From NCBI GenBank assembly GCA_016784545.1, contig JADHUM010000042.1, forward strand, positions 1 through 38,089: a stretch of 38,089 nucleotides of DNA, in the 5' to 3' direction. The DNA is from Candidatus Neomarinimicrobiota bacterium (GTDB taxonomy: Bacteria; Fidelibacterota; UBA8477; JABMPR01). The notes beneath the pieces were generated by a model, which saw only the letters and a list, made by a program, of their open reading frames with translations, was not told the DNA's origin and did no database searches. A program made the translations under genes and the position numbers. Positions 8,887 through 16,027 of this stretch are shown here, piece by piece; the stretch's first letter is position 1; the number at the start of each line of letters is the position of its first letter.

Positions 8887-9575
8887 GCCTGAGCCCCTCT
8901 CTTTTCTAGATACATCTCACGTATTTTTTTGAAATCTTCCCAGGCAGGTCGTTTCCAGTTGGGATTTCTCAATAGAGCAGCGGGATGGTAGGTAACGACC
9001 AAATCTGTACCATGATAATCAAAGACCTGTCCGCGCATTGATGTGAGAGAATCCTTGCTCCGCAGCAAGGTGGTGGCTGAGATGCGGCCCAGGGCTACCA
9101 GAAGTTTCGGTTTGATCAACTCAATCTGTTTGAGTAGATACGGCTCGCATTCCTCAATCTCTGCTTTATTGGGATCACGATTATCAGGTGGGCGACACTT
9201 GAGGATATTTGCGATATAGACATCTTCTCTGGTGAGATCGATGGCTTTAAGGATATCCGTGAGCAATTTGCCCGATCGTCCGACAAAGGGCAAGCCCTCC
9301 AAATCCTCTTTTTCACCAGGAGCCTCACCCACAAACATGATATCAGCGTTTGGATTGCCTGCACCAAACACAAAGTTGGTCCGGGTAGACCCAAGGGGAC
9401 AGTTCATGCAGCCTTGGATGGCGCTGTTAAATTCACTGATGGTCTTGATATCAGGACTCACTGAAATTCTCTCCATATCGGTTTCCTGATCGGTCTCAGG
9501 CATATATAGCGGTCCACCAAAAATCTCTAACTCGTCTTTGACGAAGGCTTTTATCTGGTCATGTTTATTCATCAC
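8883..9575 (-). CDS. udg: Family 4 uracil-DNA glycosylase (4Fe-4S)
   Basis: Removes uracil from DNA in base-excision repair. The 230 residues contain the family-4 signatures GEAPGEKEDLEGLPFVGRSG and VTYHPAALLRNP. Four cysteines are placed as expected for a 4Fe-4S cluster: C56 and C59 (CMNC), C127 (KCRPP) and C143 (EECEPYL). The first 40 residues are a variable N-terminal extension often seen in this family, sometimes described as similar to phage DNA polymerase N-termini. The stop overlaps the dnaB GTG. It starts about 20 bases after rpoZ ends. Confidence 0.94.
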   Translation of the reverse strand: MMNKHDQIKAFVKDELEIFGGPLYMPETDQETDMERISVSPDIKTISEFNSAIQGCMNCPLGSTRTNFVFGAGNPNADIMFVGEAPGEKEDLEGLPFVGRSGKLLTDILKAIDLTREDVYIANILKCRPPDNRDPNKAEIEECEPYLLKQIELIKPKLLVALGRISATTLLRSKDSLTSMRGQVFDYHGTDLVVTYHPAALLRNPNWKRPAWEDFKKIREMYLEKRGAQA

Positions 9576-9595
9576 CTGATAGAAATCTTGGTCAG

Positions 9596-9937
9596 TTAGG
9601 CTTTTTCAGTTTCTTCTTCAGCGGGACCATCGCCAAACATGGCCTGCTTTTCCCACTTAAGTTCACCGGATAGAAATTCTGTAAGGCCTACCGTTGTGGG
9701 TTTCACAACAGCATCATAGGCTTCTCTATCGATTTCAGTATCCACTTCGTAGGCTTGTGACATTTCATCTTCACCGCTAATCTCTTCAAGATTTTCTTCT
9801 TCACGACGACGTTCTTCTTCGATGACATAACGATCGCCAATGATCTGTCTCGCTCGTTTAGCGATCACAGTCACTGCTTCAAAAATATCTTCGGTATGCT
9901 CTTCGATTTTTCTGAACGGTACTGTCTGTAAACCCAT
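9596..9937 (-). CDS. rpoZ: RNA polymerase omega subunit, FCB type
   Basis: A 113-residue protein. The helix DIFEAVTVIAKRAR (17-30) matches the conserved omega core, which helps assemble the beta' subunit. The segment KPTTVGLTEFLSGEL (79-93) resembles the C-terminal part of omega-like proteins from the Bacteroidetes/Chlorobi group and supports the taxonomic guess. Between them lies a strongly acidic stretch (about 40-70), and the tail is acidic too. The ATG directly abuts the gmk stop (TAA-ATG), and its AAGGAG ribosome-binding site lies inside the last gmk codons, so the two genes are tightly coupled. Confidence 0.9.
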   Translation of the reverse strand: MGLQTVPFRKIEEHTEDIFEAVTVIAKRARQIIGDRYVIEEERRREEENLEEISGEDEMSQAYEVDTEIDREAYDAVVKPTTVGLTEFLSGELKWEKQAMFGDGPAEEETEKA

Positions 9938-10534
9938 TTATATACTCCTTTGTTGTTGATATATTTCATTTTCTAAAATTTCGGTAAATGCGTTAACTGC
10001 TTCATTCAATTCAGAGTTAACGATGGTATGATCAAATTGTTTTCCCAATAGCATTTCTTCGGGCATGCGTTCAAGGCGAATCCTGATCTGTTCAGGACTA
10101 TCCGTATTGCGTTTAATCAGTCTTTGTTCCAAGGCTTCAACCGAGGGTGGTTCTATAAAAATTGATATACTGTGCTCGGGATATGCCTTCTTCAAATTTA
10201 TCCCGCCTTTGATATCAATATCGATAAGCAACTGTCTTCCCTGCTCTAAAGCAGAATCTACGTATGAGCGCAAGGTTCCATAGAAGTGACCATTTTTTGA
10301 ATAGACTTCCTGCCATTCAACCAATTCATCACGTTCGATACATTTCAGGAATTCGGCCTTGCTGATGAAAAAGTAATGCTGACCCTCTATCTCGTAATCT
10401 CTTCGTGGACGGGTTGTAACCGAGACTGAAAATTCAATCTCTGGAAATTTTTCCATGATGGCATTTTCAACCGTCCCCTTGCCGGCACCCGAAGGTCCAG
10501 CGACAATGATCAATCTTCCTTTTTGGGATGTCAT
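9938..10534 (-). CDS. gmk: Guanylate kinase
   Basis: Phosphorylates GMP to GDP with ATP. A 198-residue protein with the P-loop GPSGAGKG (13-20), then SVTTRPRRDYEIEGQHYFFI, which binds GMP, and the lid segment RLIKRNTDSPEQIRIRLER. Normal length. The ATG overlaps the yicC stop (ATGA), and rpoZ follows without a gap; yicC-gmk-rpoZ is a widely conserved order. In Firmicutes this enzyme is inhibited by ppGpp; whether that holds here is unknown. Confidence 0.97.
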   Translation of the reverse strand: MTSQKGRLIIVAGPSGAGKGTVENAIMEKFPEIEFSVSVTTRPRRDYEIEGQHYFFISKAEFLKCIERDELVEWQEVYSKNGHFYGTLRSYVDSALEQGRQLLIDIDIKGGINLKKAYPEHSISIFIEPPSVEALEQRLIKRNTDSPEQIRIRLERMPEEMLLGKQFDHTIVNSELNEAVNAFTEILENEIYQQQRSI

Positions 10535-11418
10535 TGAATATTTTGCACCTGTTCTCTTATACGTTCGATCTCATTTTTCAATTCTACAACAGCGTGTCCA
10601 ATGGGAGTTGAGTTAGCTTTGCTGCCAACAGTATTTGCTTCTCGATTCATCTCCTGCAGTAAGAAATTTAAACGCTTACCTGCATCGCCATTCTCCACCA
10701 TCAACTCACGAAAATGTTGAATGTGGGCATCCAGGCGGGTCAATTCTTCTGCAATATCCAGCTTGTCACTCCAGAGTACAATTTCCTGCTCAAGACGTTT
10801 TTCATCAATCTGGGATTCACTCTCTAAACTGCTGTCAGCTATTTTTTTTCGCATTTTTTCTGCGATGAGGTCCAGTCGACCGAGATCCTCAGCCTGAATT
10901 TTGGAGGTAATCTCAACAATATTGCCGAGTTGCTCCAGGATGGCCTGCTCAAGTAATTCGCCTTCGCGTAAACGCATGGCCTGCATTTGTTCTGATGCCT
11001 TTTTGACAAGACTTAAAACGGCATCATTAATTTTGACCTGATCTTCTGCATCTGTGTCATATGTGATGACATCAGGGAAGCGAAGTAATTCAGCCATGGA
11101 AAGCGTCTCATGCTCACGACCCAAAATTTTAGCACTTTTGTTGGCAATTTGTTGGTAATGCAGGAGCAATTCCTCATTCATTCGCGGCTTGCCAATGGCA
11201 GTTTGATCCGTCCCCATATTCATGGTTAAAGTCACCCTTCCACGGCTCAATAATGACTGTAAATGGGTTCTGGCACCGTCTTCCACTTTTTCGTAACCAC
11301 GTGGCAAACGCATGACGAATTCAAGGAACCGACTATTCACAGCTCTCAGCTCAATAACAACCTTCAGATCACCAATTTTTTGTTCGGCCCGGCCATAGCC
11401 GGTCATACTTATAAGCAT
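10531..11418 (-). CDS. yicC: YicC-family endoribonuclease
   Basis: A 295-residue member of the YicC/YloC family, whose members have been shown to be endoribonucleases. It starts with MLISMTGYGRAE and contains RAVNSRFLEFVMRLPRGYE and the C-terminal EEMTRLDAHI-like block (EELTRLDAHIQHFRELM), then GKRLNFLLQEMNREANTVGS; all are family hallmarks. First gene of the long operon: a strong promoter and a structured leader lie upstream. GAGAGGA precedes the ATG by a few bases. The stop overlaps gmk by four bases. Confidence 0.95.
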   Translation of the reverse strand: MLISMTGYGRAEQKIGDLKVVIELRAVNSRFLEFVMRLPRGYEKVEDGARTHLQSLLSRGRVTLTMNMGTDQTAIGKPRMNEELLLHYQQIANKSAKILGREHETLSMAELLRFPDVITYDTDAEDQVKINDAVLSLVKKASEQMQAMRLREGELLEQAILEQLGNIVEITSKIQAEDLGRLDLIAEKMRKKIADSSLESESQIDEKRLEQEIVLWSDKLDIAEELTRLDAHIQHFRELMVENGDAGKRLNFLLQEMNREANTVGSKANSTPIGHAVVELKNEIERIREQVQNIQ

Positions 11419-11433
11419 AGGTCCTCTCTAAAC

Positions 11434-11486
11434 CAGCATTTCATGCTACTTGTACACTTTATATCAAGCTATTACTTGAAATGCTG
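11434..11486 (-). promoter_or_regulatory. Hairpin in the yicC operon leader
   Basis: In minus-strand RNA, CAGCATTTCA (11486-11477) pairs perfectly with TGAAATGCTG (11443-11434), a 10-bp stem. The 33-base loop could form a further short CTTG/CAAG stem. The hairpin ends 15 bases before the yicC ATG, just upstream of its Shine-Dalgarno sequence. It is not followed by a T run, so it is not an intrinsic terminator. It may stabilise the 5' end, limit ribosome access, or bind a regulator. It matches no riboswitch class I recognise. Confidence 0.6.
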
Positions 11487-11500
11487 TGGCAAAGCCGCAT

Positions 11501-11529
11501 AGTATAATTTTTGGCTATAGCTATGTCAA
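11501..11529 (-). promoter_or_regulatory. Sigma70-type promoter of the yicC-gmk-rpoZ-...-truA operon
   Basis: On the minus strand, TTGACA (11529-11524) is a perfect -35. An exact 17-base spacer separates it from TATACT (11506-11501), one base from the consensus -10. Transcription should start near 11494, leaving a leader of about 76 nt before yicC. This is the best promoter I could find in the window. Confidence 0.8.
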
Positions 11530-11642
11530 AAGATATATTGAAGTTAGGTCAATATTTTTTCATTAAGATTTGAGATTCGATCCTGAAGGGCTACAGGAAT
11601 GATTGTGAGACCGATAAATTTGCCTCTCCTCAGTGCTTTTTA

Positions 11643-12743
11643 TCAAGGGAGTTCTACAGAGCGAATCACCTTGCGTTTGCTGCTGTAAGTAGCCTTTATT
11701 CCACTACTGACCAGGGTATACATTTGCATGAAATCAGTTGTTCCATCCTCAACTTCTGAATTTTCGAAAGTCGCCCATGTAGGAGAATGCTTAAGCGGAA
11801 TATTTAACCCGATTGAAGTGATAAGTCGCTTGTTGTCCTGAAAAAGGAAGCCATTCTTCCGCGTGGGGTCAACAGGCACCCAGCCTTTGACGGGAAAATA
11901 GATTTCTGACCAGACATGGGCCCCAGTATTTTCAGATACAAAGTTAAAGCCAGATTTTTGCCGGGCTGGAATACCGGCGATCCTGCACATGGTCATAAAT
12001 AGAGCCGAATATTGTCCACAATCCCCTGCTAAAGTTTCAGTAGCATTGCGAACCCCTCTCGCCTCAGGTGGATAGACATAGGTCATATTGCTTTGAACCC
12101 AGTTGTAGATGGCTTCTGCCTGACTGACCGGATCTGCAACATTTTCCAGCAATATGAATACGGTGTCAATCAAAGCATCATCTTGTTCCAGGAACCGTTC
12201 AGCTCTGGTATACTTCTGGATAATTTCTGGCGGAATTTGATTCCAATTAAAGTACTCGATATCCCTGTCTACATCCGGTTTGTAGTCGAAGGTGATATAC
12301 CTGAATTTTCTGATGATAATGAAACTTTCATTTGGTGACTGGGATTGATTCCAATACAGAATCTGATTCCCATACTCCGGCTCATTTGAAATGTCTGTTG
12401 GCTGGGGTTGGATACTTGATCCAGGTAGTACCTTTTGGGAAGGATAATCACGAATATCTGAACTCCATATATGGAGGGCTGGAGATTGATCTGCAGCTAA
12501 ACCCTGTTCTTGATTAGATGCATTCAGTGCCTCGCCTGATAGAAGGGAAATATCTTTAATTCTAACAATTAATTCACCTGTCACCAAACGGGGATTTGAA
12601 TATTCGCTGGACAGGTGTTTCATAGCATTCTGGAGCATGAGTATTTCTTCAGGGTCAGGACGAGCGCTATGCTGGCTACAAGCACTCAGTAATAGCAATA
12701 TGAGTAAAGGGGATGATCGTAGAAGGCTATGATTCAGAGACAT
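11643..12743 (-). CDS. Lipoprotein with a transglutaminase-like domain
   Basis: A 366-residue predicted lipoprotein: the N-terminal hydrophobic stretch ends in LLSAC with C22 as the lipidated residue. The C-terminal half holds a transglutaminase-like cysteine-protease fold with a full triad: C242 in AGDCGQYSALF, H276 in GAHVWSEI and D292 in VPVDPTRK. Bacterial members are usually proteases or amidases, not cross-linking enzymes. The 190 residues before the core (about 30-220) are not recognised. It follows the DUF1207-like gene with a 25-base gap and is probably cotranscribed. Target unknown; an envelope or surface substrate is likely from the lipid anchor. Confidence 0.85.
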   Translation of the reverse strand: MSLNHSLLRSSPLLILLLLSACSQHSARPDPEEILMLQNAMKHLSSEYSNPRLVTGELIVRIKDISLLSGEALNASNQEQGLAADQSPALHIWSSDIRDYPSQKVLPGSSIQPQPTDISNEPEYGNQILYWNQSQSPNESFIIIRKFRYITFDYKPDVDRDIEYFNWNQIPPEIIQKYTRAERFLEQDDALIDTVFILLENVADPVSQAEAIYNWVQSNMTYVYPPEARGVRNATETLAGDCGQYSALFMTMCRIAGIPARQKSGFNFVSENTGAHVWSEIYFPVKGWVPVDPTRKNGFLFQDNKRLITSIGLNIPLKHSPTWATFENSEVEDGTTDFMQMYTLVSSGIKATYSSKRKVIRSVELP

Positions 12744-12768
12744 ACAGGTATTCCTTAAATCGATATTA

Positions 12769-13662
12769 CTATTTCATATTCCTGGGGAGGTCGAACATAA
12801 GACTTAGCCCAAGCAATCTTACTTTTTGATATTCCAGTGTGCTATAGGGCAACTGCCCCTGATAATAAGAAAGCAAAATTTTGACAGGTGTTTGCGTGCT
12901 CCGGGCAAATTCAATTCCTGTTCCAATTCGTATATTAGGGACAAAATCATGATGCTCATAAAGCTTCATATCCATCCCTGCTACCAGAGCAAGCCCCGGG
13001 TTAGCGGAGAGTGGATAATTCCAATCTCCACCCACCTGAATCAGAAGGCGTTTTCGCACCGTGTTGGGAGAAACATTATATCCTGTCACACCGTAGAGAT
13101 TTATGCTTTGGAATTTATTATACAATGTCAGGTCCAGCTGTTCATAATTTTGAGTTCGGAGCGTAGCTGTCACGACGAAGTTGCGGATGATATAATCGTC
13201 CCCTAGATGGGATGACTGGTGAAAGAGACTGGCCTTATAAAATGTGGTTGGATTACATTGATAATGAAAAACTGAGGATACCCGGTAATCTGCATTCTGA
13301 AGTCCCCCCATAAATGCTTCACCCACATCAACTATGGAGAATTGTGAAAAGATGGTGAACTCCATTCCCAGCTCCCATTGACGTGCTGAGGATTGTATTG
13401 AGCGGATAAATTGCTGACGCATGCTCATAGAGATAGGTACATACATGAGTTGCCGGGTCTCCCCTTCAACCTCATAACTCAAAATACTGATACTCTGCTG
13501 ACCAGCTGCTGGGTCCAGGTAGAGGGATGGAAAGATTGATCCCTGTGGCAACCAGCTGATCTCCGAGGCTGATATGGAACCTACGAACAGCCCTGATGAA
13601 CAGACAGCAATTAAAGCAATGTGAAGCAGTTTATTCAGATTATCTCCATAAAATGGAAGCAA
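12769..13662 (-). CDS. DUF1207-like outer-membrane protein
   Basis: About 290 residues with a signal peptide (NKLLHIALIAVCSSGLFVGS) and a body of alternating hydrophobic strands suggesting a beta-barrel. WLPQGSIFPSLYLDPAA near the N-terminus and HQSSHLGDDYIIRN in the middle recall DUF1207, a family of predicted outer-membrane proteins. Start is uncertain: the frame opens with TTG at 13662, which has no Shine-Dalgarno sequence. A CTG at 13638 has GGAG five bases upstream and would begin exactly at a classic signal peptide (MNKLLHIALIA). No in-frame ATG is near. It leads a two-gene unit with the transglutaminase-like lipoprotein. Confidence 0.6.
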   Translation of the reverse strand: MLPFYGDNLNKLLHIALIAVCSSGLFVGSISASEISWLPQGSIFPSLYLDPAAGQQSISILSYEVEGETRQLMYVPISMSMRQQFIRSIQSSARQWELGMEFTIFSQFSIVDVGEAFMGGLQNADYRVSSVFHYQCNPTTFYKASLFHQSSHLGDDYIIRNFVVTATLRTQNYEQLDLTLYNKFQSINLYGVTGYNVSPNTVRKRLLIQVGGDWNYPLSANPGLALVAGMDMKLYEHHDFVPNIRIGTGIEFARSTQTPVKILLSYYQGQLPYSTLEYQKVRLLGLSLMFDLPRNMK

Positions 13663-13850
13663 ATTTACATAAGGTCTGACAGCAGGAGAAAACTATTTTC
13701 AGCCAAGGACTGGACAACCCTTATTTATAACGTTTTCCTGAAGTTGATATAGAACAAGTGTATATATGATTATTATTTTATTATTATGTGCGTTAAGAAA
13801 TTAATGCCTTACAATAGGGTATTAAGCAAAGTAGGAAGTGGCTTATAAAA
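13663..13850. promoter_or_regulatory. Divergent intergenic region between the DUF1207 and cytochrome operons
   Basis: These 188 bases separate genes read outward in both directions, so at least two promoters should be here. The centre is very AT-rich. For the cytochrome operon, TTGATA (13744-13749) with TATGAT (13765-13770) is a candidate, but the 15-base spacer is short; TACAAT at 13810-13815 lacks a good -35. No clear promoter could be picked on the minus strand. No inverted repeat stood out. Confidence 0.35.
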
Positions 13851-14726
13851 TTGATCAGAGCAAAATCCCACAATTACGTCATCATTCTTCTGTCCCTGCT
13901 TACCATAGGGTTCCTGGTGCTATATTCTTTTCAGAGCATCACCTATTTAAATACCTCTGTTGAAGAACGCTATCTGTTAAAGGAGATGGACGGTCTCTAC
14001 GGGCCCTCGGGTCTATATGGACATGGTGTTGGCTTCCTCGCTGCATTTTTTATGTTTCTACTCTGGCTATATATCATACGCAAGCGCTGGAACCGCTTAA
14101 GGGGTATCGGTCGTTTAAGCCAGTGGCTTAAGTATCACATGTGGTTCGGAATTGTGGCCCCTCTCCTGGCTGGATATCACGCTGCTTTCAAGTTTGAAGG
14201 TCTTATTGGTGTCATGTATTGGGCCATGATTGCAGTCATGGCCAGTGGCATTGTTGGGAGATATCTTTATGGTCACATCCCTCGTCGCCGTGATGGTCAC
14301 GAAATGAGCATGAAACAAATTAATACTGAGAAAGCCTCCAAATTGAGATCACTCCAGATGGAATTTGGGATATTACCTGAAGATATCAATCGACTGAAAG
14401 GCTTAACTCCCGAATTAAGCGGAGCTGGTACACTGGTTTCACTCTATCATCTCGCTGCCTTTGATATCAAGCGTCGCTACCAACTAAATCAAATTCTCAA
14501 GGACTTTGAGATTCGATATGGCGTTAGTAAGCAGAATCTGATCTTTTTTAAGGCAACGGTTGAGAAACAGCTCATCATGAGCCAGCGTGTCATAGCCCTG
14601 GATGCGGTGAGCAAAGTATTTCACTGGTGGCATGTCATTCACAAGCCTTTCGCCTATGCTATCTTTATCGTTTTGACCCTACATATCATCCTCACCTTAA
14701 GTTTTGGATTCACATGGATATTCTAA
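13851..14726 (+). CDS. Diheme cytochrome b, ferric-reductase/NOX-like membrane subunit
   Basis: A 291-residue membrane protein, first of the six-gene electron-transfer operon. Hydrophobic segments lie at about 10-30, 57-77, 95-115, 118-138 and 262-284. Two helices each hold a pair of histidines 14 residues apart: H96/H110 and H264/H278. This H-x13-H pairing in two helices is how ferric reductases and NADPH oxidases hold two stacked b hemes across the membrane. A soluble loop of about 120 residues (142-257) separates the halves. The FAD/NAD(P) module is on the next gene instead of being fused. Likely role: carry electrons from the cytoplasmic side, or from quinol, to the periplasmic cytochromes. 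The start is TTG with AGGA about 14 bases upstream, so it is not certain. Confidence 0.72.
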   Translation: MIRAKSHNYVIILLSLLTIGFLVLYSFQSITYLNTSVEERYLLKEMDGLYGPSGLYGHGVGFLAAFFMFLLWLYIIRKRWNRLRGIGRLSQWLKYHMWFGIVAPLLAGYHAAFKFEGLIGVMYWAMIAVMASGIVGRYLYGHIPRRRDGHEMSMKQINTEKASKLRSLQMEFGILPEDINRLKGLTPELSGAGTLVSLYHLAAFDIKRRYQLNQILKDFEIRYGVSKQNLIFFKATVEKQLIMSQRVIALDAVSKVFHWWHVIHKPFAYAIFIVLTLHIILTLSFGFTWIF

Positions 14727-16027
14727 GCAACGAATCTGTATTGTCGTGGGTTTTGGGTGCCCTGCTCATTTTTGCGTTCACCATACCCTATCTGGTCAAC
14801 TGGAAGCGCAAACAGAAGCAGACCATTGATAAGCTGAATGAAGCAACACGAATTGGGACAAATAAAGCCCTCATGCAGCACCCCATTATTGATTTATCCA
14901 GGTGTATCGGTTGTGGCATTTGCACAAAGGTCTGTCCAGAGGGGGAAGTACTTGGTCTTGTAGGCGGTAAAGCCGTGCTGATCAATGGCAGCAAATGTGT
15001 AGGCCACGAAGTCTGCATGGAGAGTTGCCCCGTTGGGGGAATTGAAGTGGGTCTGGGCGATGTATCCAGTAGAGAAGACATTCCATTGCTCTCCTCAGAA
15101 CTTGAAAGTAATCTGGAGAACATTTATCTCATTGGCGAACTCGGAGGCCTGGCCCTGATTAGAAATGCGGTCAATCAGGGGTCCAGAGTTGCTAAATCCA
15201 TACAATCAAAGTTGAAGGGCTCTGCCCCCTCTCAACCCATTGTTGTGGTCGGCGCAGGACCTGCGGGACTCTCCTGTACTATCTCTCTCATGGAAATGGG
15301 ACTACCGGTTGTTCTTCTGGATCAAAGTGAGCCAGGTGGCACCATCCTTCAATACCCCAGAAGGAAACTGGTCATGGTACAGCCCATAGAGATGCCTGGT
15401 TATGGTGAGATGAGCAATTCTGAATACTCAAAAGAGGAGTTACTCGAGATTTGGGACAAAATATTTGAAACTCATTCTCCTGATTTCCGTAGTGGCCATC
15501 AATTGGAGTCCATTGAAAAAGATGGCGGGGGCTATAAAATTAGAACCAGTGCTGGTGAGCTCACCAGCGAATATGTGGTTCTCGCTCTCGGTCGACGAGG
15601 CACAGCCAGGAAGCTTGAAGTTCCTGGAGAAGATCTGAGCAAGGTTGCCTATAAATTGATGGATGCTGAGACCTATCAGAATAAACATATTCTGGTCGTA
15701 GGTGGTGGTGACTCTGCCGTTGAGGCTGCCGTGGGACTGGGACAGCAAATCGGCAATACTGTGACCCTCTCGTATCGGAAGAGTAGTTTTGCCCGGATAA
15801 AGACCAGGAACGATGAACAGGTTGCCAAAGCCGTCAAAAACGGATGGATTAGTATTATGTATGAATCCACTGTGGATTCAATCCATGAGGAGCACGTAAT
15901 AATCAATCATCATGACCAAAAGAAACAGGTCAAAAATGATTACATCTTCATATTTGCAGGAGGAATCCCGCCCTTCAAATTGATGAATTCAATCGGTGTT
16001 CAATTCGGGACTTCAACATTATCGTGA
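14714..16027 (+). CDS. Membrane-anchored 4Fe-4S / FAD / NAD(P) oxidoreductase
   Basis: A 437-residue protein. Residues 9-29 form one membrane anchor. A two-cluster ferredoxin domain follows: C64-C67-C70-C74 (CIGCGICTKVC), then C95-H98-C101-C105 (CVGHEVC...C), where a histidine stands in place of the second cysteine. From 176 on there is a two-dinucleotide flavoprotein: FAD site VVGAGPAG (178-185) and NAD(P) site VVGGGDSA (328-335). It resembles thioredoxin reductase/YpdA-type proteins but lacks the redox CxxC, so it is not a thioredoxin reductase. It probably passes electrons from NAD(P)H to the cytochrome b encoded just upstream. The ATG at 14714 overlaps the cytochrome b stop by 13 bases; a frame from 14627 would lie within that gene. 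The stop overlaps the next GTG. Confidence 0.82.
   Translation: MDILSNESVLSWVLGALLIFAFTIPYLVNWKRKQKQTIDKLNEATRIGTNKALMQHPIIDLSRCIGCGICTKVCPEGEVLGLVGGKAVLINGSKCVGHEVCMESCPVGGIEVGLGDVSSREDIPLLSSELESNLENIYLIGELGGLALIRNAVNQGSRVAKSIQSKLKGSAPSQPIVVVGAGPAGLSCTISLMEMGLPVVLLDQSEPGGTILQYPRRKLVMVQPIEMPGYGEMSNSEYSKEELLEIWDKIFETHSPDFRSGHQLESIEKDGGGYKIRTSAGELTSEYVVLALGRRGTARKLEVPGEDLSKVAYKLMDAETYQNKHILVVGGGDSAVEAAVGLGQQIGNTVTLSYRKSSFARIKTRNDEQVAKAVKNGWISIMYESTVDSIHEEHVIINHHDQKKQVKNDYIFIFAGGIPPFKLMNSIGVQFGTSTLS

Noticed and set aside
14627-14713. Upstream extension of the flavoprotein frame
   Set aside because: It lies within the cytochrome b gene and encodes a Cys/His-rich out-of-frame stretch; the ATG at 14714 starts right before the membrane anchor.
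14714-16027. Thioredoxin reductase
   Set aside because: The FAD and NAD(P) sites fit the superfamily, but the redox-active CxxC of thioredoxin reductases is absent and a ferredoxin domain and membrane anchor are present.
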